NCBI RefSeq assembly: GCF_937927635.1
Contig: NZ_CALBRW010000028.1
Location: 1-53,748, forward strand
Source: an uncultured Microbacterium sp.
GTDB lineage: Bacteria; Actinomycetota; Actinomycetes; Actinomycetales; Microbacteriaceae
Reading direction: 5' to 3'
Length of the DNA: 53,748 bases
Shown here: positions 8,072-16,469 of the stretch, in pieces
How positions within the stretch are numbered: position 1 is the stretch's first letter
Layout of the letters: each line of letters starts with the position of its first letter
Program-made: the position numbers and the translations under genes
Notes under the pieces: model-generated
Told to the model about the DNA's origin: nothing
What the model saw: the letters and a program-made list of their open reading frames with translations, nothing else
Database searches by the model: none

Positions 8072-8091
8072 GGCCGTGAATAATCACGGCC
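8072..8091. terminator. Hairpin at the narI stop codon
   Basis: GGCCGTGA-ATAA-TCACGGCC is a perfect 8-bp stem with a 4-nt loop, and the narI TGA lies inside the right arm. No U-tract follows on the minus strand, so it could be a weak terminator, an mRNA-stabilising hairpin or a second operator for the following regulator gene. Confidence 0.4.
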
Positions 8092-8845
8092 TCCGCAACC
8101 GCGCAGGATCAGGCGCCGCGCCGACGGGGTCCCAGCCGCGCTTGGGCGACTGAGAACCGCGGTGCTCGTCCCGCGACCGGTACACGATGTAGGGCCGGAA
8201 CAGGTATCCGACCGGCGCGGAGAACACGTGCACGAGGCGTGTGAACGGCCACAGCGCGAAAAGGATGCAGGCGGTCAGCACGTGCAGCTGGAACAGCAGC
8301 GGCACGTCGACCATCAGCTCCGGCCGCGGACGGAAGATCAGCGCCTCGCGGATCCACGGCGAGATGGTCTCGCGGTAGCGGAACCCCGGCCCGAACACCT
8401 GATACACGACCGTGGCCGCCGTGCCGAACAGCAGCGTCGCGCCGAGGAAGACGTACATCACCTTGTCCATCACGGTGGTCGCGAGGAACACCGCCGGCAC
8501 CGTGCGCCGTCGGAAGATCAGGATCGCGAGCCCCGCCAGCGTCAGGACCGCCGCGAACGACCCGAGCACGGTGGCGCCGATGTGGTAGATCTCCTCGCTG
8601 ATGCCGATGGCGTACAGCCACTCGCGCGGGATGAACAGGCCGACCGCGTGCCCTGCGATCACCATCAGGATGCCGAAGTGGAACATCGGCGAGCCCCACC
8701 GCAGCAGCCGGTTCTCGTAGGTCTGCGACGAGCGGGTGGTCCACCCGAACTTGTCGTAGCGGTAGCGCCAGATGTGCCCGACGATGAAGATCGCCCCGCA
8801 CATGTACGGCAGCGCCACCCACAGCAGGATCTGCATGGTGCTCAC
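8084..8845 (-). CDS. narI: Respiratory nitrate reductase gamma subunit (cytochrome b)
   Basis: This 253-aa membrane protein anchors the nitrate reductase and passes quinol electrons through two b-haems to NarH. The GTG at 8845 overlaps the narJ stop (GTGA), which sets the start. About five transmembrane segments are visible (LLWVALPYMCGAIFIVGHIW, FHFGILMVIAGHAVGLF, IGATVLGSFAAVLTLAGLAI, VMYVFLGATLLFGTAATVVY, LLFQLHVLTACILFALWPF). His residues suited to haem ligation occur in GHIWRYR, FHFG, GHAVGLF, LHVLTA and LVHVFSAP. The C-terminal YRSRD is a family hallmark. It is the last structural gene of narGHJI. Confidence 0.95.
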   Translation of the reverse strand: MSTMQILLWVALPYMCGAIFIVGHIWRYRYDKFGWTTRSSQTYENRLLRWGSPMFHFGILMVIAGHAVGLFIPREWLYAIGISEEIYHIGATVLGSFAAVLTLAGLAILIFRRRTVPAVFLATTVMDKVMYVFLGATLLFGTAATVVYQVFGPGFRYRETISPWIREALIFRPRPELMVDVPLLFQLHVLTACILFALWPFTRLVHVFSAPVGYLFRPYIVYRSRDEHRGSQSPKRGWDPVGAAPDPARLRRP

Positions 8846-9576
8846 GGCCGGTCCCCCGTTCCGATCAGTCCGGTGCTCACCGGCATCGAGTTCCCCATCG
8901 GCCGGTAGGTCGGCATGGGCAGGCTCAGTCCCACGGTCTCGGTCGGCGGCCCCTCGTTCACCAGCGCCGCGACGCGCTCGCGGATGCGCTGATCCACCTT
9001 CGGCAGCGACAGCGTGACGGCGCGCACCACGCCCGCCCACGGCGAGTCCATGCCCTCCAGCGCCGCGCGCAGCACCTCGATGCCGTCACGATGCGCCGAG
9101 AGCACGGCATCCGCGACATCGGATTGCGACCGGGCCGAGAACTCCAGCACCGCCGGCAGGTAGTCCGGCAGCTCGTCGGCGTCGAACTCCCACCCTGCCG
9201 CGCGGTACGCGTCGAGGAACGTCACCAGCGCCGTGCCGCGCCGACGCGTGTCGCCGGTGGCGTAGTAGCTGAGGTACAGCGAGCACTTGCGCTTGAGATC
9301 GAAGGTGGTCACGTACATCTTCTGCAGAGCGGATGCTCCGCTCTCGCGCGCCGTGCGCAGCAGCTCGCCCAGCGGTTCGCCGACGGATGCCGGCAGAGCC
9401 GCCGCATGCGCTTCGAAGACCGGCAGGCGCTCGAACCACTGCGCGTCGGGATAGTCCAGCAGCAGCGAGGCCAGCATGTGCACGGTGCGGCGCTGCTCAC
9501 GCGTGAGCGATGCCGGGGCCAGGGCCTCCGGCAGCGCGCGGCGAGGCGTGACCCGCCCCGGCAGCAGGCTGGTCAT
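8842..9576 (-). CDS. narJ: Nitrate reductase molybdenum cofactor assembly chaperone
   Basis: This 244-aa cytoplasmic chaperone of the NarJ/TorD family binds apo-NarG and assists molybdenum cofactor and Fe-S insertion before membrane docking. Family marks are LASLLLDYPDAQW, MYVTTFDLKRKCSLYLSYY, GDTRRRGTALVTFLDAYR and ELPDYLPAVLEF. Its ATG overlaps the narH stop by 4 bases and its stop overlaps the narI GTG, so the four genes are translationally coupled. It is not part of the mature enzyme. Confidence 0.93.
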   Translation of the reverse strand: MTSLLPGRVTPRRALPEALAPASLTREQRRTVHMLASLLLDYPDAQWFERLPVFEAHAAALPASVGEPLGELLRTARESGASALQKMYVTTFDLKRKCSLYLSYYATGDTRRRGTALVTFLDAYRAAGWEFDADELPDYLPAVLEFSARSQSDVADAVLSAHRDGIEVLRAALEGMDSPWAGVVRAVTLSLPKVDQRIRERVAALVNEGPPTETVGLSLPMPTYRPMGNSMPVSTGLIGTGDRP

Positions 9577-11243
9577 GACTCGTCCTCGTACGTCCGCTCG
9601 GCAGCCCGTTCACCCTCGGGCGGGAACAGTCCCTGCGGCCGGCCGTTGCCGTCCCAGTTCAGCAGGTTGATCCGCCCCGGAGTGGACGGCTGGTCGGCGG
9701 TCTGCCGGTCCGACAGCGCGTGGAAGTTCTCCACCGCCACCGGCACCGCGTGCCCGCTGGCCGCGCCGAACGGCCCGCCGGCACCGCCCATGCCCGGCCC
9801 GCCCTCGAAGTCCAGCGAGCAGGCCATCTCCTCCAGGTCGTGCGCCTGCTCGTGGTGGGCGGCGGGGATGACGTAGCGCTCCTCGTACTTGGCGATGGCC
9901 AGCAGCCGGTACATCTCCTCGATCTCCCGACCGGTCATGCCGACGGCCTCCGCGATGGACTCCTCGCGCACATCGTCGATCGAGACCCCGCGCATGTAAG
10001 AACGCATGGCGGCGAGCTTGCGCAGCGCGGCATCCACCGGCGCCACCTCCCCCGCCGTGAACAGCTCGGCCAGGTACTCGATGGGGATGCGCAGCTTGTC
10101 GATGGCGGCGAACAGCGTGCGGGCATCCTCGCCGTCGTTGCCGGATCCTGTGACCACGTCGACCACGGGCGAGAGCGGCGGGATGTACCAGACCATCGGC
10201 ATGGTGCGGTACTCCGGGTGCAGCGGCAGCGCCACCTCGTAGTCGTGGATGAGCCGCCAGACGGGGCTGCGCTGGGCGGCCTCGATCCAGTCGTCCGCGA
10301 TGCCGTCGCGCCGAGCCGCCTCGATCACAGCGGGGTCGTGCGGATCCAGCAGCACCGAGCGCTGCGCGTTCAGCAGCTCCTTCGGGTCCTCCACCGCGGC
10401 GGCGTCGGCCACGGCATCCCCGTCGTACAGCACCAGACCGAGGTACCGCAGCCGGCCCACGCAGGTCTCCGAGCACACGGTAGGCAGGCCCACCTCGATG
10501 CGCGGGTAGCAGAACGTGCACTTCTCGGCCTTGCCGGTCTTGTGGTTGAAGTAGACCTTCTTGTACGGGCATCCGGAGATGCACATCCGCCAGCCGCGGC
10601 AGGCGTCCTGATCGACCAGGACGATGCCGTCCTCCTGCCGCTTGTACATCGCGCCCGAGGGGCAGGATGCCACGCACGACGGGTTCAGGCAGTGCTCGCA
10701 GATGCGCGGCAGGTAGAACATGAAGGCCTTCTCGAACTCGGCCTTCACCTCGCCGCTCATCTTCTGCAGGACGGGGTCCTGCTGCATGGTCTCGACGGAG
10801 CCGCCCAGGTCGTCATCCCAGTTCGCCGACCAGGACACCTTCATGTCCTTGCCGGTGATCAGGCTCTTCGGCCGTGCGACGGGGGTGTGCTCGCCACCCG
10901 GAGCGTTCACGAGCATGTCGTAGTCGTAGGTCCACGGCTCGTAATAGTCGTCGATGCCGGGCAGCTTGGGGTTGGAGAAGATGCGCGCGAGCTTGGACAG
11001 CCTTCCGCCGGCCCGCAGCCGCAGCCGCCCGCGCTTGTCGCGCACCCAGCCGCCCTGCCACTTCTCCTGGTCCTCGTAGCCCCGCGGATAGCCGACGCCC
11101 GGCCGGGTCTCGACGTTGTTGAACCACACGTACTCCACGCCGGTGCGGTTGGTCCACGCCTGCTTGCACGTGACCGAGCAGGTGTGGCATCCGATGCACT
11201 TGTCGAGGTTCATCACCATCGACATCTGAGCCATTACTCTCAT
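9573..11243 (-). CDS. narH: Respiratory nitrate reductase beta subunit (iron-sulfur)
   Basis: This 556-aa iron-sulfur protein carries electrons from NarI to NarG. Four cysteine clusters are visible: CIGCHTCSVTC near residue 18; CEHCLNPSCVASC; CRGWRMCISGC, in which Trp replaces the second Cys as expected for the 3Fe-4S centre; and CTFCYPRIEVGLPTVCSETC. The Asp/Glu-rich middle and RLPIEYLAELFTAG-like segment are typical of NarH. It lies 13 bp after narG and overlaps narJ. An upstream ATG-rich start (MRVMAQMSMVM) leaves the first few residues uncertain. Confidence 0.96.
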   Translation of the reverse strand: MRVMAQMSMVMNLDKCIGCHTCSVTCKQAWTNRTGVEYVWFNNVETRPGVGYPRGYEDQEKWQGGWVRDKRGRLRLRAGGRLSKLARIFSNPKLPGIDDYYEPWTYDYDMLVNAPGGEHTPVARPKSLITGKDMKVSWSANWDDDLGGSVETMQQDPVLQKMSGEVKAEFEKAFMFYLPRICEHCLNPSCVASCPSGAMYKRQEDGIVLVDQDACRGWRMCISGCPYKKVYFNHKTGKAEKCTFCYPRIEVGLPTVCSETCVGRLRYLGLVLYDGDAVADAAAVEDPKELLNAQRSVLLDPHDPAVIEAARRDGIADDWIEAAQRSPVWRLIHDYEVALPLHPEYRTMPMVWYIPPLSPVVDVVTGSGNDGEDARTLFAAIDKLRIPIEYLAELFTAGEVAPVDAALRKLAAMRSYMRGVSIDDVREESIAEAVGMTGREIEEMYRLLAIAKYEERYVIPAAHHEQAHDLEEMACSLDFEGGPGMGGAGGPFGAASGHAVPVAVENFHALSDRQTADQPSTPGRINLLNWDGNGRPQGLFPPEGERAAERTYEDES

Positions 11244-11256
11244 GACACTGCGCCCT

Positions 11257-14200
11257 TCATCGGTATCGCACTTCCTGCGAACGGCGGCGGATCGTGGTGA
11301 CCTCGTCGCGCTGGTTCCCCGTCGGCCCCAGATAGTTGAACGCCCACGCCAACTGCGCGTAGCCGCCGATCAGGTGACTGGGCTTGAGCAGGATGCGCGT
11401 GAGGGAGTTGTGGATGCCGCCGCGCAGCCCGCTGGTCTCGCTGATCGGCACGTCGACCGTGCGGTCCTTCGCGTGGTACATGTACACCGTGCCCTCCGGC
11501 ATCCGGTGCGACACGTTGGCCCGCGCGACGACCACGCCGTTGCGGTTGTACGACTCGATCCAGTCGTTGTCGCGCACGCCGATCTTCTCGGCATCCTGCG
11601 GACTCATCCAGATCGTGGGGCCGCCTCGCGAGAGCGAGAGCATGAACAGGTTGTCCTGGTACTCCGAGTGGATCGACCACTTGGAGTGCGGGGTCAGGTA
11701 GCGCACGTTGACCTCGGCACCGGATGCCGTGCCCGGCACCACATCGCCGAACAGGCGCGCCATGTCCAGCGGCGGGCGGTAGATCGGCAGCGCCTCGCCC
11801 AGCTCGTCCATCCAGTCGTGGTCGAGGTAGAAGTGCTGCCGGCCGGTGAGCGTGTGCCAGGGCTTGAGGTGCTCGACGTTGATCGCGAAGGCCGTGTACC
11901 GCCGGCCGCCGTGCTCGGAGCCCGACCACTCCGGCGAGGTGATCACGCTGCGCGGCTGCACCGACACGTCCTGGAACGACAGGTGCGTGCCCTCGTGCTC
12001 GTCGGCGAGGAACGCCAGCTGCTGCCCGGTGTGCTTCTCCAACTGCCGGAAGCCCTGCACGGCCAGGCGGCCGTTGCTGGTGCCGGAGAACGCCAGGATC
12101 ATCTCGCAGGCGCGCTGGTCGGAGTCCAGTCGCACGCTGCCGGCGTACGGGCCCGCGGCGACCTGCCCGTTCTTCTCGGCCAGCCACGCGATCTCGGGCT
12201 CGGGGTGGTACGTGACGCCCTTGGTGGTCATGCCCAGTTCGCCGCTCAGCGGGCCCAGCGATTTCCACTGCTCGGCGAGGTTCGGGTAGTCCCGCTCGAC
12301 CACTTTCAGCTTCGGCATGGTGACGCCGGGCACCCGCGGCAGGTCCTGCACGCGGCCGTGTGGGGTGGCCATCGCATCGGGGGTGTCGTGCTGCAGCGGC
12401 GTGGCCACCACGTCGCGCCGCACGCCCAGGTGGGTGCGGGCCATCTCGCTGAAGCGCTCGGCGAGGATGCGGAACGTCTCGAAGTCGGTCTTCGTCTGCC
12501 AGGGCGGTGCGATGGCCGGGTTGAACGCGTGGACGAACGGATGCATGTCCGTGGAGGACAGGTCGTACTTCTCGTACCAGGTGGCCGCCGGCAGCACGAT
12601 GTCGCTGAACAGCGTGGTGCTGGTCATGCGGAAATCCGCCGTCATCAGCAGGTCGAGCTTGCCCTCGGGCGCCTTCTCGTGCCACGTCATCGACACCGGA
12701 CGGGAGCCCTCGGCCGCCTCGGGAGCGCGCACGGCGGCATCCGTGCCCAACAGGTGCTTGAGGAAGTACTCGTTGCCCTTGCCCGAGGAGCCCAGCACGT
12801 TGGCGCGCCACATGGTCATCACGCGCGGGAAGTTGGCCGGGTCGTCCGGGTCCTCCACGGCGAAGTGCAGCGAGCCGTCATCCAGGCTGTCCACGACGTG
12901 CTGCGCGGGATCCTTGCCCGCCGCCTCGGCTTCGGCCACCAGGTCGAGCGGGTTGCGGTCGAAGGTGGGGTAGCTCGGCATCCACCCCCGCTGCACGGAC
13001 TCGACCAGGCAGTCGGCGGTGGTGCGGCCGTGGAAGGTGCCGCGGCCCAGCGGCGAGGAGAGCTGGTCGGCGGGCAGCCCGTCGTAGCGCCACTGGTCGG
13101 TGGACAGGTAGAAGAAGGCGGTGCCGATCGTGTAGCGCGGCGGGCGCACCCAGTCGGAGGCACCGGCGTACTGCTGGTAGCCGGTGAGCGGGCGCACCTT
13201 CTCCTGGCCCACGTAGTGCGCCCATCCCCCGCCGTTCACGCCCTGGCATCCGGTCATCGTCGTCAGCGCGAGGAAGGTGCGGTAGATGGTGTCGGAGTGG
13301 AACCAGTGGTTGGTGCCGGCGCCCATCAGGATCATCGAGCGGCCACCCGACCGCTCGGCGTTGTCGGCGAACTCGCGCCCGATGCGGATGGCCTGCTCGG
13401 CGGGCACCGAGGTGTGCTCCTCCTGCCACGCCGGGGTGCCGGGGCTGGTGGCGTCGTCATAGCCGGTCGGCCACTCGCCGGGCATCCCGTCGCGGCCGAC
13501 ACCGTAGCGGGCCAGCATCAGATCGAACACCGTGGTGACGGTCTTACCGGCGACGGTGCGCACGGGCACGCCGCGGGCGATCACACCGGAGCCGCCGGCG
13601 TGCTCCTGGCCGGGCTCGGGGTCCAGGTCGAAGCGCGGCAGCAGGATCTCCGCCGCCGTCCCGTCCCAGCTCGCAAGGTCGGCCACCGAGAGCGGCGGCA
13701 CGACGTCGCCCAGGTCCAGGTTCCAGCGGCCCTCGTCCTCGGGGCTGAACCGGTGGCCCAGCGAACCGTTCGGCACGACCGGGGTGCCGTCCTGGTCCAT
13801 CAGCACCGGCTTGAAGTCGGCGCGCGGCTGGGCGGCATCCGCTCCGGACAGATCGGATGCCGTGACGAACTTGCCCGGCACGAGAGAGCCGTCGCGCTCC
13901 TCGAGTTCGACGAGGAACGGCGCGTCGGTGTAACGGCGCATGTAGTCCTGGAACCGCTCGGTGCGCTTCTCGACGAAGTGCTCGCGCAGGATGACGTGGC
14001 CCATGGCCAGCGCCAGCGCGGCATCCGTTCCCGGATGCGGCGAGACCCACTCGTCGGCGAACTTGGTGTTGTCGGTGTAGTCGGGAGAGACCGTGATGAC
14101 CTTCTGGCCGCGGTAGCGGGCCTCGGTCATGAAATGCGCGTCGGGGGTGCGGGTGACCGGCACGTTCGAGCCCCACATGATCAGGTATCCGGCGTTCCAC

Positions 14201-14979
14201 CAGTCCGCGGACTCGGGCACGTCGGTCTGGTCGCCGAACACCTGGGGACTGGCGACCGGCAGGTCGGCGTACCAGTCGTAGAACGACAGCATGGTGCCGC
14301 CGATCAGGTTCATGAACCGGGAGCCGGCGCCGTGCGACACCATCGACATGGCCGGGATGGGCGAGAACCCGGCGATGCGGTCGGGGCCGTAGGTCTTCAC
14401 GGTGTGCACGTGCGCTGCCGCAGCGATCTCCATCACCTCGTCCCAGCTGGTGCGCACCAGGCCGCCCTTGCCGCGGACGCGCTTGTACGACGTGGCCTTC
14501 TCGGGATCCTCCACGATCGACGCCCAGGCGTCGACAGGATCCGGATGCTGCGCCTTGGCCTGCCGGTACAGCTGGGCCAGTGTGTCGCGGATGTACGGAT
14601 AGCGCACGCGCGTGGGCGAGTAGGTGTACCAACTGAAGGCTGCGCCGCGCGGGCAGCCGCGAGGCTCGTACTCCGGGGAGTCGGGGCCGACCGACGGGTA
14701 GTCGGTCTGCTGCGCCTCCCAGGTGATGATGCCGTCCTTGACGTACACCTTCCACGAGCACGATCCGGTGCAGTTCACGCCGTGCGTGGAGCGGACCACC
14801 TTGTCGTGCGACCAGCGGTCGCGGTAGAACGCGTCGCCCGCGCGACCGCCCTGCAGGAACACCGACCGCAGGTCCGGCGAGAACTCTCCTGGACGCACGA
14901 AGCGCCCCATCGTGAGCAGCGTCTCGGCCAGCAGGCCGTCGTTGGCCGGAGCCCTTCGAGTGGTGATGCCGGGGGTCAT
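11257..14979 (-). CDS. narG: Respiratory nitrate reductase alpha subunit (molybdoenzyme)
   Basis: This 1240-aa catalytic subunit reduces nitrate to nitrite at a bis-MGD molybdenum centre on the cytoplasmic side of the membrane. The N-terminal FS0 site is visible as His66, Cys70, Cys74 and Cys109 (HGVNCTGSC ... RGCPRG). The molybdenum-site region is in IMWGSNVPVTRTPDAHF, with the conserved Asp. The length matches NarG. It starts the narGHJI operon and is divergent from narK, with 172 bp between them. Molybdenum cofactor synthesis genes are not in this window. Confidence 0.97.
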   Translation of the reverse strand: MTPGITTRRAPANDGLLAETLLTMGRFVRPGEFSPDLRSVFLQGGRAGDAFYRDRWSHDKVVRSTHGVNCTGSCSWKVYVKDGIITWEAQQTDYPSVGPDSPEYEPRGCPRGAAFSWYTYSPTRVRYPYIRDTLAQLYRQAKAQHPDPVDAWASIVEDPEKATSYKRVRGKGGLVRTSWDEVMEIAAAAHVHTVKTYGPDRIAGFSPIPAMSMVSHGAGSRFMNLIGGTMLSFYDWYADLPVASPQVFGDQTDVPESADWWNAGYLIMWGSNVPVTRTPDAHFMTEARYRGQKVITVSPDYTDNTKFADEWVSPHPGTDAALALAMGHVILREHFVEKRTERFQDYMRRYTDAPFLVELEERDGSLVPGKFVTASDLSGADAAQPRADFKPVLMDQDGTPVVPNGSLGHRFSPEDEGRWNLDLGDVVPPLSVADLASWDGTAAEILLPRFDLDPEPGQEHAGGSGVIARGVPVRTVAGKTVTTVFDLMLARYGVGRDGMPGEWPTGYDDATSPGTPAWQEEHTSVPAEQAIRIGREFADNAERSGGRSMILMGAGTNHWFHSDTIYRTFLALTTMTGCQGVNGGGWAHYVGQEKVRPLTGYQQYAGASDWVRPPRYTIGTAFFYLSTDQWRYDGLPADQLSSPLGRGTFHGRTTADCLVESVQRGWMPSYPTFDRNPLDLVAEAEAAGKDPAQHVVDSLDDGSLHFAVEDPDDPANFPRVMTMWRANVLGSSGKGNEYFLKHLLGTDAAVRAPEAAEGSRPVSMTWHEKAPEGKLDLLMTADFRMTSTTLFSDIVLPAATWYEKYDLSSTDMHPFVHAFNPAIAPPWQTKTDFETFRILAERFSEMARTHLGVRRDVVATPLQHDTPDAMATPHGRVQDLPRVPGVTMPKLKVVERDYPNLAEQWKSLGPLSGELGMTTKGVTYHPEPEIAWLAEKNGQVAAGPYAGSVRLDSDQRACEMILAFSGTSNGRLAVQGFRQLEKHTGQQLAFLADEHEGTHLSFQDVSVQPRSVITSPEWSGSEHGGRRYTAFAINVEHLKPWHTLTGRQHFYLDHDWMDELGEALPIYRPPLDMARLFGDVVPGTASGAEVNVRYLTPHSKWSIHSEYQDNLFMLSLSRGGPTIWMSPQDAEKIGVRDNDWIESYNRNGVVVARANVSHRMPEGTVYMYHAKDRTVDVPISETSGLRGGIHNSLTRILLKPSHLIGGYAQLAWAFNYLGPTGNQRDEVTTIRRRSQEVRYR

Positions 14980-15036
14980 CTCTGCTCCTTCCGGAGTGCA
15001 CGTGGTACTTCAGCATCCTGCCTTCGGTCCCGGACG

Positions 15037-15059
15037 TAAACAAGGGCGGGCCGTGTTTA
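15037..15059. promoter_or_regulatory. Dyad in the narG-narK divergent promoter region
   Basis: TAAACA and TGTTTA form perfect 6-bp arms spaced by 11 bp in the middle of the divergent intergenic region. This is one of the few AT-rich patches there. It may bind a regulator acting on both transcripts, for example the cysteine-rich regulator after narI or a CRP/FNR-type protein; it does not match the FNR consensus. Confidence 0.45.
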
Positions 15060-15151
15060 TTCATCCGGGCGATGATCCGATTTTCTCCGGCGATACCTAT
15101 GGTGATCAGGGCTGAAGCAGGCTACGGTCGCCGTTATCGAAGGGACGCCTG

Positions 15152-16375
15152 ATGACTGCTCCGATCACCGCCGCCGCTCCGCAGGCCACCGGTCTCAAGG
15201 GCGGATTCGCCCAGGTGCTGCTGGCCACCATCGCCTCCACGATCGCGTTCTGGGCCTGGATGTCGATATCCCCGCTGCAGAAGACCTACGCCACGGAGAT
15301 GGGCCTGGATGAGGGCCAGATCTCACTCATGCTGGCCACCCCGGTGCTGGTCGGCGCAATGGGGCGCGTGGTCATCGGCGCGATGACAGACCGCTTCGGC
15401 GGGCGGAAGATGTTCACCGCCGTGCTGCTGCTGTCGGCGCCGGCGGTGCTGCTGGTGGCGCTGGCCGGCAGCATCCGCAGCTTTCCGCTGCTGATCATCG
15501 CCGGGTTCTACCTGGGCGTGGCGGGCACGATCTTCGCCGCCGGCGTGCCGTTCTCCAGCGCCTGGTTTCCGCCGCATCGCCGCGGCTTCGCGAACGGCGT
15601 CTTCGGCATGGGGATGATCGGCACGGCGGTCTCGGCGCTGGCCACCCCGCGCCTGGCCGAGGACATCGGCTACCTCCCCACGCACCTGATCATCGCGGGC
15701 GCGCTGGTGGTGATGGCCGTGATCGTGTGGTTATTCATGCGCGAGTCGCCGCTGTGGGAGCCCAACCGCGAGAAGCTCGTGCCCAAGGTGACTGGTGCGC
15801 TCAAGCTGCCGGTCACCTGGGAGATGGCGTTCCTGTACGGCATCGTGTTCGGCGGTTTCGTGGCGTTCTCGAACTTCCTGCCCAAGTACCTCACCACCAT
15901 CTACCCGAACGAGGTCGACGTGCTGGGCGCCGGCATGCGCACCGCGCTGTTCGCGGCGGCGGCCGTGGTGGCGCGGCCCGTCGGCGGCGTGCTGGCCGAC
16001 CGGTTCGGCCCGAAGATCATCTCGCTGATCTCGCTGGGCGGCATCGTCGCGCTGGCGTACATCGTCGGACAGCAGCCGGCCGAGGGCATCCTGACCGGGG
16101 TGACGTTCCTCCTGATGGCCTCGGCGATGGGGCTCGGGATGGGCGGGGTGTTCGCCTGGATCGGCCCGTCCACGCCGAAGGAGAAGGTCGGCGCGGTCAG
16201 CGGCGTGGTGGCCGCGGCCGGCGGCCTGGGCGGCTACTTCCCCCCGCTGGTGATGGGTGCGACGTACCACGCGGAGTCCAACTCGTACTCGCTGGGCCTG
16301 TGGCTGCTGGTGCTGGTCGGCGCGTTCGCGCTGGTCGTGGCCGGGATGCTGAAGGACGTCGGGCGCAAGGCCTGA
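15152..16375 (+). CDS. narK: NarK-type nitrate/nitrite transporter (MFS)
   Basis: This 407-aa major facilitator protein with about twelve hydrophobic segments moves nitrate in and/or nitrite out. The cytoplasmic loop motif GRVVIGAMTDRFGGRKMF and its counterpart ARPVGGVLADRFGPK are visible. Glycine-rich nitrate-signature stretches GFYLGVAGTIFAAGVPF and GGVFAWIGPSTPKEKVGAVSG are typical of the NarK family. A GAAGGGAC ribosome-binding site precedes the ATG. It is divergent from narG, so uptake and reduction are probably co-regulated. The direction of transport cannot be read from the sequence. Confidence 0.92.
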   Translation: MTAPITAAAPQATGLKGGFAQVLLATIASTIAFWAWMSISPLQKTYATEMGLDEGQISLMLATPVLVGAMGRVVIGAMTDRFGGRKMFTAVLLLSAPAVLLVALAGSIRSFPLLIIAGFYLGVAGTIFAAGVPFSSAWFPPHRRGFANGVFGMGMIGTAVSALATPRLAEDIGYLPTHLIIAGALVVMAVIVWLFMRESPLWEPNREKLVPKVTGALKLPVTWEMAFLYGIVFGGFVAFSNFLPKYLTTIYPNEVDVLGAGMRTALFAAAAVVARPVGGVLADRFGPKIISLISLGGIVALAYIVGQQPAEGILTGVTFLLMASAMGLGMGGVFAWIGPSTPKEKVGAVSGVVAAAGGLGGYFPPLVMGATYHAESNSYSLGLWLLVLVGAFALVVAGMLKDVGRKA

Positions 16376-16384
16376 GGGACCTAC

Positions 16385-16440
16385 CGTCGCTGAGCCCACC
16401 CCACCTGGGTCGCTGAGCCTGTCGAAGCGTCGCCCCGCCC
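16385..16440. repeat. Short intergenic repeat of the GTCGCTGAGCCTGTCGAAGCG type
   Basis: Between narK and radA are two imperfect GTCGCTGAGCC copies (about 16384 and 16409); the second continues CTGTCGAAGCG. This resembles the dispersed extragenic element common in Microbacterium-like genomes and related to the copies near 22.7, 22.8 and 41.9 kb. Family membership is inferred from appearance only. Confidence 0.4.
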
Positions 16441-16469
16441 AATGTCCGCCCCGCGGATAGCCTTGCTGC

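Noticed and set aside
8072..8091. FNR/CRP binding site in the narI-end palindrome
   Set aside because: The TGA and TCA half-sites are 4 bp apart, whereas FNR and CRP sites need 6; kept only as a hairpin or possible operator.
11242..15039. 1265-codon plus-strand open frame opposite narG
   Set aside because: High-GC antisense artefact of narG; no recognisable domain.
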